Origin: Pseudomonas sp. BP8
GTDB taxonomy: Bacteria > Pseudomonadota > Gammaproteobacteria > Pseudomonadales > Pseudomonadaceae
Length of the DNA: 64,000 nucleotides
Direction: 5' to 3'
NCBI RefSeq assembly: GCF_017875955.1
Contig: NZ_JAGINK010000001.1
Location: 997,001-1,061,000, forward strand
This document shows positions 16,297-27,452 of this stretch, piece by piece. The notes beneath the pieces were generated by a model. That model was given only the letters and a program-made list of their open reading frames with translations. It searched no databases and was not told where the DNA came from. Every line of letters starts with the position of its first letter. The stretch's first letter is position 1. A program made the translations under genes and the position numbers.

Positions 16297-18165
16297 ATGG
16301 CTGCTGCTTGGGTGCGCCTGTGCGCGTTGGTATTGATCGGTGTCACCAGCGGTGCCGCGCTGGCGAAAGACACGCCCCCGACGGCAATCGTCGTCGGCGG
16401 CGGCCTGGCGGGCCTGACCGCAGCCTACGAGCTGCAGAGCAAGGGTTGGCAGGTGACCTTGCTGGAGGCCAAGTCCGGCATGGGCGGGCGCTCTGGCCTG
16501 GCCACCAGTGAATGGATCGGCAACGGCAAGGCGCAGCCGGTGCTCAACCAATACATCGACCGTTTCAAACTTGAAACACTGCCGGCGCCGGAGTTTGTGC
16601 GTACTCCCGGGTATCTGATCGACGGTGAGTATTTCAGCGCTGCCGAGCTGACCACCAAGCAGCCAGCGACCGCCGAGGCGCTCAAGCGCTACGAGAAGAC
16701 CCTGGATGATCTGGCCCGCTCTATCGATGACCCGCTGACCCCGCAGGCGAACAGCACCTTGTTCGCCCTCGATCAGATCAACGTCTCCAGCTGGCTCGAC
16801 AAGCTGCAATTGCCATCAACCGCTCGTCAGTTGATCAATCAGCAGATTCGCACCCGCTATGACGAGCCGTCGCGCTTGTCGCTGCTGTACTTTGCCCAGC
16901 AGACCCGGGTCTATCGTGGCGTCAGTGACCGTGACCTGCGCGCAGCGCGTTTGCCTGGCGGTAGCCCGGTGCTGGCGCAGGCGTTCGTCAAACAGCTGAA
17001 AACCATCAAGACCAGCTCGCCGGTAACCGCCATTGTCCAGAGCAAGGACGGTGTCACGGTGAAAGTCGGCAGTGTCGGTTACCAGGCCGACTACCTGGTA
17101 ATGGCCGTGCCGTTGCGCGCCCTGGGCAAGATTCAGATGACCCCAGGCCTGGACAGCCAGCACTTGGCTGCCCTGAAAGGTACCAACTACGGCTGGCGTG
17201 ACCAGCTGATGCTCAAGTTCAAGCAGCCGGTCTGGGAAAGCCGGGCGCGCATGTCCGGTGAGATCTTCAGCAACACTGGTCTGGGCATGTTGTGGATCGA
17301 GCCAGCCCTCAAGGGCGGTGCCAACGTGGTGATCAACCTGTCGGGCGACAACGCGCGCCTGCTGCAGGCGTTTGGCGACAAGCAGATGGTCGATCAGGTA
17401 CTGATTCGCCTGCACGCGTTTTATCCACAAGCCCGTGGGGCCTTTACCGGCTATGAAGTGAAGCGCTACAGCACCGATGCAGGCACTGGGGGGGCTTATC
17501 TGGCCTACGGCCCAGGGCAGATCAGCAAGTACTGGCGCCTGTGGGAGCGTCCGGTGCAGCGCATCGCCTTTGCCGGTGAGCACACCGATGCGCTTTATCC
17601 GGGCACTCTCGAAGGTGCCTTGCGCAGTGGTCAGCGCGCGGCGGGGCAGGTGCAGGACCTGGCCGCCGGCAAGTCGTTCGACCCGGCCAAGGCTGCGCCG
17701 ATCGCAGCGGCAGCGGCTGCAGGTGCGGTGGCTGCGAAAGACAAAGGAGGATTCTTCTCCAACCTGTTCGGCGGCTCCAGCAAGACCGACAAGCAAGACC
17801 AGGCATCCGCCAAGGCCGAGCCGGTGACCGCAAAGGAGACTGATCAGGTTAAAAAGCCGGGCTTCTTCTCCCGCCTGTTTGGTGGTGGCGACAAGCCTGA
17901 AGTGAAGGCTGCACCGATTGCCAAGGCCGAAGAGGTCGCCCCGGTTGCCGCGCCGGCTCCGGTAGCGGCGCCGGTGACACCTGCGCCTGCGGCCAAGGAA
18001 GCTGCAGTCAAGCCGGCGGCGAGCAAGGCTGCGCCTGCCAAGCATGCGCCGGCGCACAAGCCCGCCGCCAAGCCGGTAGCGAAGTCTGAGGCGGCCAAGA
18101 AAGCCGCGGCCAAGCCTGCGCCAGTGAAAAAGCCGGTGGCCAATACTCAGGCCAAGGCCAGCTGA
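16297..18165 (+). CDS. Exported flavin-dependent amine oxidase with Ala/Lys/Pro-rich tail
   Basis: This 622-aa protein has a signal peptide (about residues 1-23, ending GAALA) and a monoamine-oxidase-type FAD domain. The dinucleotide fold is AIVVGGGLAGLTAAYELQSK (about 30-50), with LLEAKSGMGGRSG, the substrate-side DYLVMAVPLRAL, and the C-terminal FAD motif RIAFAGEHTDALYPGTLEGALRSG. After about residue 450 follows a low-complexity tail of some 160 residues rich in Ala, Lys and Pro. It contains two copies of a GFFS-(N/R)-LFGG motif at about 485 and 522. Substrate is unknown. The ATG was chosen because it gives a complete signal peptide. Confidence 0.85.
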   Translation: MAAAWVRLCALVLIGVTSGAALAKDTPPTAIVVGGGLAGLTAAYELQSKGWQVTLLEAKSGMGGRSGLATSEWIGNGKAQPVLNQYIDRFKLETLPAPEFVRTPGYLIDGEYFSAAELTTKQPATAEALKRYEKTLDDLARSIDDPLTPQANSTLFALDQINVSSWLDKLQLPSTARQLINQQIRTRYDEPSRLSLLYFAQQTRVYRGVSDRDLRAARLPGGSPVLAQAFVKQLKTIKTSSPVTAIVQSKDGVTVKVGSVGYQADYLVMAVPLRALGKIQMTPGLDSQHLAALKGTNYGWRDQLMLKFKQPVWESRARMSGEIFSNTGLGMLWIEPALKGGANVVINLSGDNARLLQAFGDKQMVDQVLIRLHAFYPQARGAFTGYEVKRYSTDAGTGGAYLAYGPGQISKYWRLWERPVQRIAFAGEHTDALYPGTLEGALRSGQRAAGQVQDLAAGKSFDPAKAAPIAAAAAAGAVAAKDKGGFFSNLFGGSSKTDKQDQASAKAEPVTAKETDQVKKPGFFSRLFGGGDKPEVKAAPIAKAEEVAPVAAPAPVAAPVTPAPAAKEAAVKPAASKAAPAKHAPAHKPAAKPVAKSEAAKKAAAKPAPVKKPVANTQAKAS

Positions 18166-18174
18166 TACCTTGAG

Positions 18175-18310
18175 ATTGCCGGGGCCGCTTCGCGGCCCTT
18201 TCGCGACACAAGGCCGCTCCCACAAGGACAACGCCGCCTTCGAGGCATGCACAGAACGTGTGGGAGCGGCCTTGTGTCGCGATAGGGCTGCGCAGCAGCC
18301 CCAGCAATCT
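18175..18310. repeat. REP palindrome pair, family B
   Basis: GGCCCTTTCGCGACACAAGG and GGAGCGGCCTTGTGTCGCGA are arranged head to head, with outer arms GCCGGGGCCGC and GCAGCAGCCCCAGC. The unit occupies the first half of the 314-bp gap between the amine oxidase and cytochrome b561 genes. The rest of that gap (about 18330-18479) is AT-rich and contains a small ATCGG-TAAAT-CCGAT dyad at 18384-18398, presumably the promoter region. Confidence 0.85.
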
Positions 18311-18479
18311 CGAGAGCACCGCCCCCTCCGCAGAATTTCCGCTATGGTTAATGTTTCCTTAATAGCGAATGCACAGAATAACCATCGGTAAATCCGATAA
18401 TAAGAAGCGGTTTTTTCTGCTTTTATTCGATACGTTTCGCGTTAATCTGTGCACAGCTTCCACGGGGAATTACGCCAAC

Positions 18480-19031
18480 ATGCAAGTTCGCAACTCACCT
18501 TCTCGCTATGGCCTGGTCAGCATCGTCATGCACTGGGGTGTGGCCTTGGCAGTCTTCGGGCTGTTCGCCCTGGGCCTGTGGATGGTCGGGCTCGACTACT
18601 ACAACCCCTGGCGCAAATCGGGCCCAGACCTGCACAAGAGCATCGGTCTGGTGCTGTTGGCGGTAATGCTGCTGCGGGTTGTCTGGCGTTTCCTCAGCCC
18701 ACCGCCGCCAGCGCCGGCCAACCACGGGCCACTGACCCGCATGGCTGCCAAGCTGGGCCATCTGGCCCTGTACCTGGGGCTGTTTGCGGTGATGATCGCG
18801 GGCTACCTGATTTCTACCGCCGATGGTGTCGGGATCCCGGTCTTCGGCCTGTTCGAAGTACCGGCCCTGCTGAGCAATCTGCCTGACCAGGCCGATACCG
18901 CCGGCGTGGTTCATTTCTACCTGGCCTGGGGGTTGGTGATCTTCGCCGTCCTGCATGGCCTGGCTGCCCTGAAACACCATTTCATCGACCGTGACGCGAC
19001 CCTGACTCGCATGCTGGGCCGCAAAGCTTGA
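18480..19031 (+). CDS. Cytochrome b561 family protein
   Basis: This 183-aa four-helix membrane cytochrome of the CybB/b561 type has haem-ligand histidines in [15 protein letters not shown] (helix 1), [16 protein letters not shown] (helix 2) and [13 protein letters not shown] at the end. The internal motif is [25 protein letters not shown]. The start at [20 protein letters not shown] is chosen by family length; upstream in-frame sequence is AT-rich promoter-like DNA. It is likely an inner-membrane electron carrier. It lies 31 bp upstream of a yceI gene, and b561-YceI pairs are common in proteobacteria. Confidence 0.9.
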   Translation: MQVRNSPSRYGLVSIVMHWGVALAVFGLFALGLWMVGLDYYNPWRKSGPDLHKSIGLVLLAVMLLRVVWRFLSPPPPAPANHGPLTRMAAKLGHLALYLGLFAVMIAGYLISTADGVGIPVFGLFEVPALLSNLPDQADTAGVVHFYLAWGLVIFAVLHGLAALKHHFIDRDATLTRMLGRKA

Positions 19032-19062
19032 CTCTCAACCTCAATTGCAAGGAATAGAAAGG

Positions 19063-19641
19063 ATGTTGAAAAAGACTTTTGCCGCTCTGGCGCTCGGTAC
19101 CGCACTGTTCTCCGCTGGCCAGGCCATGGCTGCCGATTACAAGATCGACAAGGAAGGCCAGCACGCGTTCGTTGACTGGAAGATCAGCCACCTGGGCTAC
19201 AGCTTCATTCACGGCACCTTCAAGGACTTCGACGGCGCGTTCAGCTGGGACAGCGCCAAGCCTGAGGCCAGCAAGATCAACGTTGACCTGAAAACCGCGA
19301 GCCTGTGGTCCAACCACGCCGAGCGTGACAAGCACATCGCCAGCGCTGACTTCCTTGACGTGAAGAAGTACCCAGACGCCAAGTTCGTCTCCACCGCAGT
19401 CAAATCGACCGGTGACAAGACTGCCGATGTGACCGGTGACCTGACCCTGCATGGCGTGACCAAGCCGGTCACCTTCAAGGCTACCTTCAACGGCGAAGGC
19501 AAGGATCCATGGGGCGGCGAGCGTGCTGGCTTCAACGCCAAGACTACGCTGAACCTGAGCGACTTCGGCATCAAGGGCCCAGGCCCGACTTCGCAGACCC
19601 TGGACCTGGACATCAGCCTGGAAGGCGTCAAGCAGAAGTGA
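19063..19641 (+). CDS. YceI family periplasmic protein
   Basis: This 192-aa protein has a Sec signal peptide (about 1-23, ending QAMA) and a YceI lipocalin-like barrel: [74 protein letters not shown] and [10 protein letters not shown]. YceI proteins bind polyprenyl-type lipids and are often paired with cytochrome b561. A good AAGGAATAGAAAGG site precedes the ATG. A REP pair and a strong bidirectional terminator follow it. Confidence 0.92.
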   Translation: MLKKTFAALALGTALFSAGQAMAADYKIDKEGQHAFVDWKISHLGYSFIHGTFKDFDGAFSWDSAKPEASKINVDLKTASLWSNHAERDKHIASADFLDVKKYPDAKFVSTAVKSTGDKTADVTGDLTLHGVTKPVTFKATFNGEGKDPWGGERAGFNAKTTLNLSDFGIKGPGPTSQTLDLDISLEGVKQK

Positions 19642-19655
19642 TGGGTTGAGTGGTT

Positions 19656-19750
19656 GGCCTCTTCGCGGGGCAAGCTCGCTCCTACAGGGGCCAGGTCGAT
19701 CACCTGTTTTGTGATCACTCAGAACCTGTAGGAGCGGGCTTGCCCCGCGA
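19656..19750. repeat. REP palindrome pair, family A
   Basis: GGCCTCTTCGCGGGGCAAGC is paired with an inverted copy ending GCTTGCCCCGCGAA after the yceI stop. The loop holds a second small dyad, GATCAC...GTGATC. Confidence 0.88.
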
Positions 19751-19777
19751 AAAACGCACCACCGATTCAAGCCCCAA

Positions 19778-19809
19778 TGAAAAAGCCGCCCATTCGGGCG
19801 GCTTTTTCA
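19778..19809. terminator. Bidirectional intrinsic terminator (yceI / rhlE)
   Basis: Perfect 14-bp arms TGAAAAAGCCGCCC and GGGCGGCTTTTTCA flank a four-base loop, with a T-run on both strands. It lies between the convergent yceI and rhlE genes and can serve both. Confidence 0.9.
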
Positions 19810-19826
19810 TGTCTGCAAACGCGTAA

Positions 19827-21728
19827 TCAGCGATTACGGGTCAGCAGTGCCGGGCGTTCGCCACGTGGGCGGCTCGGCAGATCGTCCAATTGCTCTGGCG
19901 TTGGGTAACGGTCGAGCTTGGATTCCTTGCGGATGATCACCGGCTGGCTTTGCGATTCGCGCGGGTTGCGCACTGCCGGTTCCTGGCGGGCGCTGTCATC
20001 ACGGCCGGCCGAGCGGTTACGGCCCGGGTTGCCGTCACGACGACCCCCACCGTTGTTGCTGCGCGGACGCTTCTCGCCCGAGCCTGCGCCCGAACCCTGG
20101 CGCGGCTGGCCGTTGTTGCTGCGGCCCTGGTTCGGGGCACCGCCGCCAGCAGCGCGCGGTGCGCTGCCCTGCGGCTGACCCTGGCCGGCAGTAGCGCCAG
20201 GACGACGATTGCGGCCCTGGTTCTTGGCGTTCTGGTAAGGGCTGACGTAGTCGGCGCGGTTACCGAAGTTGTCGACCTCATCGTCAAGGAACACTTCCGG
20301 GTCACGGTTGCCGGAGGCTTCACGCTTCTCGCCCTGAGCGGCCTGCTGCTGACGTGGCTTGTTGTCACGTGGCTTGCGCGGCTGCTGTTGCGGCTTGTCG
20401 CCAGCCTTTTTCTCGGCAGGCTTGTCAGCGGCGGGTTGCTTGGCCTTGCCTTTGTCCTTTCCCTTATCCTTGCGACCGCCGTTGCTGTCTTTGCTGGCGT
20501 CGCCACGCGGCTGGTTACGGCCACCGCGGCCAGTGCCTTGCGGACGCTCACGCACTTCCGGCTTCTCGGCTTCAACCTGGCTGGCATCAAAGCCCATCAG
20601 GTCGCCATCCTGAATCTTCTGGCGAGTGACGCGCTCGATGCTCTTGAGCAGCTTCTCTTCATCTGGGGCAACCAGCGAGATGGCCTCGCCCGAGCGACCG
20701 GCACGGCCGGTACGACCGATGCGGTGAACGTAGTCTTCCTCAACGTTCGGCAGCTCGAAGTTGACCACGTGCGGCAGCTGGTCGATGTCCAGGCCACGCG
20801 CAGCAATGTCGGTGGCAACCAGGATGCGTACGGTGTTGGCCTTGAAGTCGGCCAGGGCCTTGGTGCGCGCGTTCTGGCTCTTGTTGCCGTGGATCGCGGC
20901 AGCCGGCAGGCCGTGCTTCTCGAGGTACTCGGCAAGGCGGTTGGCGCCGTGCTTGGTACGGGTGAACACCAGTACCTGTTCCCAGGCACCGAGGGTGATC
21001 AGGTGCGCCAGCAGAGCACGCTTGTGGCTGGCCGGCAGGCGATAGACGCGCTGCTCGATACGCTCGACGGTGGTGTTCGGCGGCGTGACCTCGATGCGCT
21101 CGGGGTTGTGCAGGAGCTTGTCGGCGAGGTCGGTGATGTCTTTGGAGAAGGTCGCCGAGAACAGCAGGTTCTGGCGCTTGGACGGCAGCCGCGCAAGGAC
21201 CTTCTTGACGTCATGGATGAAGCCCATGTCGAGCATGCGGTCGGCTTCATCGAGTACCAGGATCTCGACATGCGAGAGGTCGACCTTGCCTTGGCCGGCC
21301 AGGTCGAGCAGGCGACCCGGGCACGCCACGAGGACGTCGACGCCCTTGGCCATGGCCTGGACCTGCGGGTTCATGCCAACGCCACCGAAGATGCAGGTGC
21401 TGACCAGGCTCAGGTCACGGGCGTAGACCTTGAAGCTGTCGTGCACCTGTGCGGCCAGTTCGCGGGTTGGCGTCAGGACCAGTACGCGGGGTTGACGCGG
21501 GCCGTGACGCTGGGATTTATCCGGGTGGCCACCCGGGAACAGGCGCTCGAGGATTGGCAGGGCGAAGCCGCCGGTTTTACCTGTACCTGTCTGTGCGGCG
21601 ACCATCAGGTCGCGACCTTGCAACACGGCGGGAATGGCCCGCTGTTGCACCGGGGTGGGCTGGGTATAGCCCGCTGCCTCGATAGCGCGGACAAGTGCCT
21701 CGGAGAGACCGAGGGAAGCAAAGGACAT
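19827..21728 (-). CDS. rhlE: DEAD-box ATP-dependent RNA helicase RhlE
   Basis: This 633-aa DEAD-box helicase has Q motif [14 protein letters not shown], motif [20 protein letters not shown], the DEAD box in [30 protein letters not shown] and [13 protein letters not shown], all within about residues 1-375. After that comes a basic, low-complexity tail of about 250 residues rich in Gln, Arg, Gly and Asn, typical of Pseudomonas RhlE. The ATG is preceded by AGGA at a good distance; a TTG six bases upstream is a weaker alternative. It is likely involved in ribosome assembly and RNA turnover. Confidence 0.93.
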   Translation of the reverse strand: MSFASLGLSEALVRAIEAAGYTQPTPVQQRAIPAVLQGRDLMVAAQTGTGKTGGFALPILERLFPGGHPDKSQRHGPRQPRVLVLTPTRELAAQVHDSFKVYARDLSLVSTCIFGGVGMNPQVQAMAKGVDVLVACPGRLLDLAGQGKVDLSHVEILVLDEADRMLDMGFIHDVKKVLARLPSKRQNLLFSATFSKDITDLADKLLHNPERIEVTPPNTTVERIEQRVYRLPASHKRALLAHLITLGAWEQVLVFTRTKHGANRLAEYLEKHGLPAAAIHGNKSQNARTKALADFKANTVRILVATDIAARGLDIDQLPHVVNFELPNVEEDYVHRIGRTGRAGRSGEAISLVAPDEEKLLKSIERVTRQKIQDGDLMGFDASQVEAEKPEVRERPQGTGRGGRNQPRGDASKDSNGGRKDKGKDKGKAKQPAADKPAEKKAGDKPQQQPRKPRDNKPRQQQAAQGEKREASGNRDPEVFLDDEVDNFGNRADYVSPYQNAKNQGRNRRPGATAGQGQPQGSAPRAAGGGAPNQGRSNNGQPRQGSGAGSGEKRPRSNNGGGRRDGNPGRNRSAGRDDSARQEPAVRNPRESQSQPVIIRKESKLDRYPTPEQLDDLPSRPRGERPALLTRNR

Positions 21729-21949
21729 GGGCAATCCTGTTCTCGTGGGGGCTAGGCCCTATGGGGTGATCTGCCTGGCGCGACGGGCATCTGAGGGATG
21801 CGATCGCGTCCGGTCCAGCTTGGCGTTCACTGCGCATCCGGGAGGCGGCGGGTAGGCACTTATGGAGTGCATTGCCACCGATCGAGATGCCTGTTGCGAG
21901 GCCGAGCGTCCGGGCGTGAGCCTGGCGGGAAGGCCCGAGTATAACAGAG

Positions 21950-22738
21950 CTATCGCGGCGTGCTGCTTTCCTGCTGCTCAACGGCTTCAGGAATGTGCCC
22001 AGCTGGTGGCTGATGGCGCGCAATGAGGGCGGCATAGGCGGGTTCTTGCTTGAAATGGCGCAGTTCGTCGGCGAACGCGCGCGCCAGTTTGTCGCGCCCA
22101 GGTTTGCGTACCAAACCCAGAAACTGCTGGTCGCGGCTGACTACCAGCGGCTGTTCTTCGACCTGGCCCACCAGCCCAAGCCGTTGCTGCAGGTGTCGGC
22201 TCACCCGCCGGTCGGTCACCAGCAGGTCGATTCGGTCAAGCATCAGCTTGCCGAAGTTGGCCTCATGGGTGGGACCAGGCTCACGCCTGAAGAGCGGCGA
22301 CTGGTTGAATGCCGAGCCGTAGTTGTAGCCCGGTGAAATGCCGACGGACAGGCCTTTGAGGTCTTCCAGGCGCTGGACAGGCGGGCGCTGGCTGCGCTTG
22401 CGCACGAGGACGAACTCGACAGTGGACAAGGGCTCGTCGGGGAAGACCATGAACACGTTGCGTGCCTCGCTCTGGAAAATGTCCAGAACGCCGTCGGCCA
22501 AGCCTTGTTCAACCATTGCCAGACAGCGCTTCCAAGGCAGGAACTGCCAGTCGACTTCAACGCCCAGGCGCTGGAAAACCGCTTCTGCGACTTCGTAGTC
22601 GAGGCCTTTGGGTTGGCCGTTTTCCTGATACAGATAGGGCGCCCAATCGTCGCTGACCAGGCGCAGACGTTCGGCTTGAGCAAGCGGGCTCAGGCAGGTC
22701 AGTAGCAGCAGGCAGAGGGTCAGGGTGAGGCGCGGCAT
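21950..22738 (-). CDS. Periplasmic solute-binding protein, SBP_bac_3-like
   Basis: This 262-aa protein has a signal peptide (about 1-22, ending LAQA) and a family 3 binding fold: LRLVSDDWAPYLYQENGQPKG, DYEVAEAVFQRLGVEVDW, LPWKRCLAMVEQGLADGVLD and LKGLSVGISPGYNYGSAF. No permease or ATPase gene is adjacent, so it is an orphan receptor-like protein rather than part of a visible ABC operon. The ligand cannot be inferred. It lies between rhlE and metF on the same strand, with gaps of 221 bp (to rhlE) and 141 bp (to metF). Confidence 0.85.
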   Translation of the reverse strand: MPRLTLTLCLLLLTCLSPLAQAERLRLVSDDWAPYLYQENGQPKGLDYEVAEAVFQRLGVEVDWQFLPWKRCLAMVEQGLADGVLDIFQSEARNVFMVFPDEPLSTVEFVLVRKRSQRPPVQRLEDLKGLSVGISPGYNYGSAFNQSPLFRREPGPTHEANFGKLMLDRIDLLVTDRRVSRHLQQRLGLVGQVEEQPLVVSRDQQFLGLVRKPGRDKLARAFADELRHFKQEPAYAALIARHQPPAGHIPEAVEQQESSTPR

Positions 22739-22879
22739 GGCGTGAGAGTACGCCGTCCGTCAGGTGCTGAGAAGTGAAGCGGGGTGGTGCAAATGTATTT
22801 TTTTGTACAGGCCAGGGCCGTTTGCTGGCCCTGGCAAACTGCTGCCTTGAGGCCGTAAGGGCCCCAAGGACTTGATGCG

Positions 22880-23725
22880 CTAGCGCGGCAGCTTCAGGTT
22901 GTTCCAGATTGCCAGGCTCGGTTCGGCCTGGTTCAGGGTGTAGAAGTGCAGGCCCGGTGCGCCGCCTTGCAGCAGTTGCTCGCACATGCGGCTGATCACT
23001 TCTTCGCCGAAGGCCTGGATGCTGGCGGTGTCGTCGCCATAGGCTTCCAGCTGCTTGCGGATCCAGCGCGGCAGCTCGGCACCACAGGCATCGGAGAAGC
23101 GCGCCAGCTTGCTGTAGTTGGTGATCGGCATGATGCCGGGCACTACCGGGATGTCGACGCCCATCTTCTGCACGCGATCGACAAAGTAGAAATAGCTGTC
23201 GGCGTTGAAGAAGTACTGGGTGATGGCGCTGTCGGCACCGGCCTTGACCTTGTGCACGAAGTTGGCCAGGTCGGCCTCGAAGTTCTGCGCCTGGGGATGC
23301 ATCTCAGGGTAGGCAGCGACTTCCAGGTGGAAGTGGTCGCCACTCTCCTGGCGAATGAACTCGACCAGGTCGCTGGCGTAACGCAGTTCACCCGAGGCCA
23401 TGCCCATGCCGGACGGCAGGTCGCCACGCAGGGCGACGATGCGCTTGATCCCGGCGGCTTTGTACTCGTCGAGCAGTGCGCGCAGGTCAGCCTTGGTGTC
23501 GCCGACGCACGACAGGTGCGGGGCGGCGGCGACCTTCACTTCGCTCTCCAGCTGCAGCACGGTGTTCAGCGTGCGGTCGCGGGTCGAGCCACCGGCACCG
23601 TAGGTGCAGGAGAAGAAATCGGGGTTGTAGGTGGCCAGCTGGCGGGCTACGCCCATCAGCTTTTCATGACCGGCTTCGGTCTTGGTCGGGAAGAATTCGA
23701 AACTGTAACGGCGTTCTTGGGACAT
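22880..23725 (-). CDS. metF: 5,10-methylenetetrahydrofolate reductase MetF
   Basis: This 281-aa FAD-dependent TIM-barrel enzyme makes 5-methyl-THF for methionine synthesis. Motifs are YSFEFFPTKTEAGHEKL (with the catalytic Glu), FFSCTYGAGGSTRDRT, IVALRGDLPSGMG, HLEVAAYPEMHPQA, ITQYFFNADSYFYFVDR and PGIMPITNYSKLARFSD. It lies 131 bp downstream of ahcY on the same strand and probably shares its transcript. A hairpin in the spacer may lower read-through. Together with metK and ahcY it covers most of the activated-methyl cycle. Confidence 0.96.
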   Translation of the reverse strand: MSQERRYSFEFFPTKTEAGHEKLMGVARQLATYNPDFFSCTYGAGGSTRDRTLNTVLQLESEVKVAAAPHLSCVGDTKADLRALLDEYKAAGIKRIVALRGDLPSGMGMASGELRYASDLVEFIRQESGDHFHLEVAAYPEMHPQAQNFEADLANFVHKVKAGADSAITQYFFNADSYFYFVDRVQKMGVDIPVVPGIMPITNYSKLARFSDACGAELPRWIRKQLEAYGDDTASIQAFGEEVISRMCEQLLQGGAPGLHFYTLNQAEPSLAIWNNLKLPR

Positions 23726-23770
23726 CTTTCAATCCTCAGCGGCAAGCTCAGGGCTGCGCGCTGCAAGTAA

Positions 23771-23800
23771 AAGCCAGGGCGGTGTGGGCCGGCCTGGCTT
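23771..23800 (-). terminator. Hairpin in the ahcY-metF spacer (weak terminator or attenuator)
   Basis: Reading the minus strand, AAGCCAGG and CCTGGCTT arms enclose a GC-rich loop and are followed by a short T-run (CTTTTAC). The U-tract is short, so partial read-through into metF is likely. Confidence 0.4.
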
Positions 23801-23856
23801 GGGCATCTTTCAAGATCCGTACTGCGAGCGCCACGCGGACGCTCGCAGCCAGCCGC

Positions 23857-25491
<1,635 letters not shown>

Positions 25492-25560
25492 TCATCAATG
25501 GAGACCAGCGGCAGGCTCTGCCATCATGGCTGTACGTAAGCCAAGCTGGTAGGAGCAAAG

Positions 25561-25962
25561 ATGAACTTCCACACCCGCAAGTGGGTTAAACCCGAAGACC
25601 TCAACCCCAACGGCACACTGTTCGGTGGCAGCCTGCTGCGCTGGATCGATGAAGAGGCGGCGATCTACGCCATTGTCCAGCTGGGCAACCAGCGCGTGGT
25701 GACCAAGTACATCTCGGAGATCAACTTCGTCAGTGCCTCGCGCCAGGGCGACATCATCGAGCTGGGTATCACCGCGACCGAGTTCGGCCGCACCTCGATC
25801 ACCCTCAAGTGTGAAGTGCGCAACAAGATCACCCGCAAGAGCATCCTCACGGTCGACAAGATGGTCTTCGTCAACCTCGGCGACGATGGCCTGCCGGCCG
25901 CCCATGGGCGGACCGAGATCAAGTACGTGTCGGATCAGTTTCCCGACAGCGCCGTCGAGTAA
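25561..25962 (+). CDS. Acyl-CoA thioesterase, hotdog fold (YciA-like)
   Basis: This 133-aa single hotdog domain has the signature NPNGTLFGGSLLRWIDEEAA, with the conserved Asn, HGG-like GG and catalytic Asp. It is followed by VTKYISEINFVSASRQGDII, GRTSITLKCEVRNK and LTVDKMVFVNLG. Such enzymes hydrolyse acyl-CoAs in the cytoplasm. It is a single gene with a GGAGCAAAG site before the ATG, divergent from ahcY and convergent with the antiporter gene. Confidence 0.88.
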   Translation: MNFHTRKWVKPEDLNPNGTLFGGSLLRWIDEEAAIYAIVQLGNQRVVTKYISEINFVSASRQGDIIELGITATEFGRTSITLKCEVRNKITRKSILTVDKMVFVNLGDDGLPAAHGRTEIKYVSDQFPDSAVE

Positions 25963-25969
25963 CTGATGG

Positions 25970-25994
25970 GTTGGGGGCGCATCGCGCCCCCAAC
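25970..25994. terminator. GC-rich hairpin between convergent genes
   Basis: Perfect 11-bp arms GTTGGGGGCGC and GCGCCCCCAAC enclose a three-base loop exactly between the thioesterase and antiporter stops. No T-run follows on either strand, so it is a stabilising or factor-dependent end rather than a classic terminator. Confidence 0.45.
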
Positions 25995-25997
25995 GCG

Positions 25998-27233
25998 TCA
26001 AGGCTGGGCAGTCACCCCGCGCACCACGCGGCCAATGCTCAAGCCCTGGATCAGGATCGACGCCAGCACCACGATGTAGGTGATCGACAGCAGCAGGTCG
26101 CGCTCTTCCCCCACTGGCAGCGACAGCGCCAGGGCCACCGACACCCCGCCACGCAAGCCTCCCCAGGTCAGCACCCGGATGGTCCCCTGCGGCACACTGC
26201 GCCAGCGTCGCAGCAAGACGATGGCCGGTGCCACGGTCAGCAGTCGCGACATCAGGACCGCCACCGCCAGTACCCCGCCCGCCGCCAGGTGCAGCCAGTT
26301 GAACGGCAGCAGCAACAGCTCCAGGCCGATCAGGGCGAACAGCAATGCGTTGAGCATGTCGTCGATCAATTCCCAGAAACCGTCCATGTAGCGCCGGGTC
26401 ATGTCGTTCATCGCCAGGTTGCGCCCCAGGTTACCGATGATCAGGCCGGCCACGACCATGGCGATCGGCGCCGACACGTGCAGCTCGTAGCACATTGCCG
26501 AACCACCGATGACCAGCGCCAGGGTCAGCATGACCTCGACCTGGTACTGCTCGATGCTCTTGATCATGCGGTAGGTGGCATAGCCGATCAGGCCGCCGAA
26601 GGCGATGCCGCCGAGGGCCTCGCGGGCGAAAAGCATGGCCGTCTCGGAAACGCTCGGCGTTTCGCCCAGCTGGACGATGCCCAGCAGCACGGTGAACACC
26701 ACCACCGCCGTGCCGTCGTTGAACAGCGACTCACCGACGATGGTGGTCTTCAGCGGTTTCGAGGCGTTGGCCGTACGCAGCGCGCCGAGCACCGCGATCG
26801 GGTCGGTCGGCGAGATCAGTGCGCCAAACAGCAGGCAGTAGATCAGGCTGACGTGCCAGCCGAACAGGGCGAAGATCCAGTGCGCGAGAAAGCCGATTAC
26901 CACTGTGGCGATCAGCACGCCCAAGGTGGCCAGCAGGCCGATCGGCCAGCGGTAGCTGCGCAGGTCGCCGAGGTTGACGTGCAGAGCGCCGGCGAACAGC
27001 AGGAACGACAGCATCCAGTGCATCAGCAGATCGTTGAAGTCGATCTGGTTCATCAGGCCTTCGACACGTTCTTCCAGGCCAGGGAAGCCGATCAGGCTCA
27101 GGCACTGCAGTATCAAGGAGAACAATAGTGCGGTGACCATCACGCCGATAGCCGGCGGCAGGCCGATGAAGCGATAGTTGACGTAGGTAAGGAGGGTGGT
27201 CAGGCAGATAAAAGCGGCAACAAGTTCAAGCAT
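25998..27233 (-). CDS. Na+/H+ antiporter, CPA1/NhaP type
   Basis: This 411-aa protein has about 12 membrane helices. Hallmarks are FLLFAGALHVNLGDLR in an early helix, ALISPTDPIAVLGALR (the ion-site region with Thr-Asp-Pro), VGESLFNDGTAVVVFTVLLG with the Asn-Asp pair of electroneutral exchangers, and LTWGGLRGGVSVALALSLP near the end. It lacks the long cytoplasmic tail of eukaryotic NHEs. It stands alone and probably exchanges Na+ or K+ for protons at the inner membrane. Confidence 0.92.
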   Translation of the reverse strand: MLELVAAFICLTTLLTYVNYRFIGLPPAIGVMVTALLFSLILQCLSLIGFPGLEERVEGLMNQIDFNDLLMHWMLSFLLFAGALHVNLGDLRSYRWPIGLLATLGVLIATVVIGFLAHWIFALFGWHVSLIYCLLFGALISPTDPIAVLGALRTANASKPLKTTIVGESLFNDGTAVVVFTVLLGIVQLGETPSVSETAMLFAREALGGIAFGGLIGYATYRMIKSIEQYQVEVMLTLALVIGGSAMCYELHVSAPIAMVVAGLIIGNLGRNLAMNDMTRRYMDGFWELIDDMLNALLFALIGLELLLLPFNWLHLAAGGVLAVAVLMSRLLTVAPAIVLLRRWRSVPQGTIRVLTWGGLRGGVSVALALSLPVGEERDLLLSITYIVVLASILIQGLSIGRVVRGVTAQP

Positions 27234-27452
27234 CCCGAATCCTGTAAAGAGTGGCTTCCAAGTCGATACCCGAATCGCTCAGGCAGTTCTTTGATGGCCT
27301 GGCGATGGCTTCGGGACACACCCTATGACCGGAAATGTTGTAATCGTTCAAAAACTGGGGGCTGCGCAGCAGCCCAACAATCTCCCTGAACCCGCTATAT
27401 TTGAGCCTTCACAAGCCAAAGGCCCAATCAGGCCTCCTGCAAGGATTCCCGT

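Noticed and set aside
19890..21755. Open frame of 621 codons antisense to rhlE
   Set aside because: The start overlaps the rhlE 3' low-complexity tail and the product is hydrophobic and repetitive. All DEAD-box motifs lie on the minus strand.
22811..22835. Hairpin GCCAGGGCC/GGCCCTGGC downstream of metF as a terminator
   Set aside because: Read with metF, it is followed by an A-run instead of a T-run, so it does not meet the intrinsic terminator pattern.
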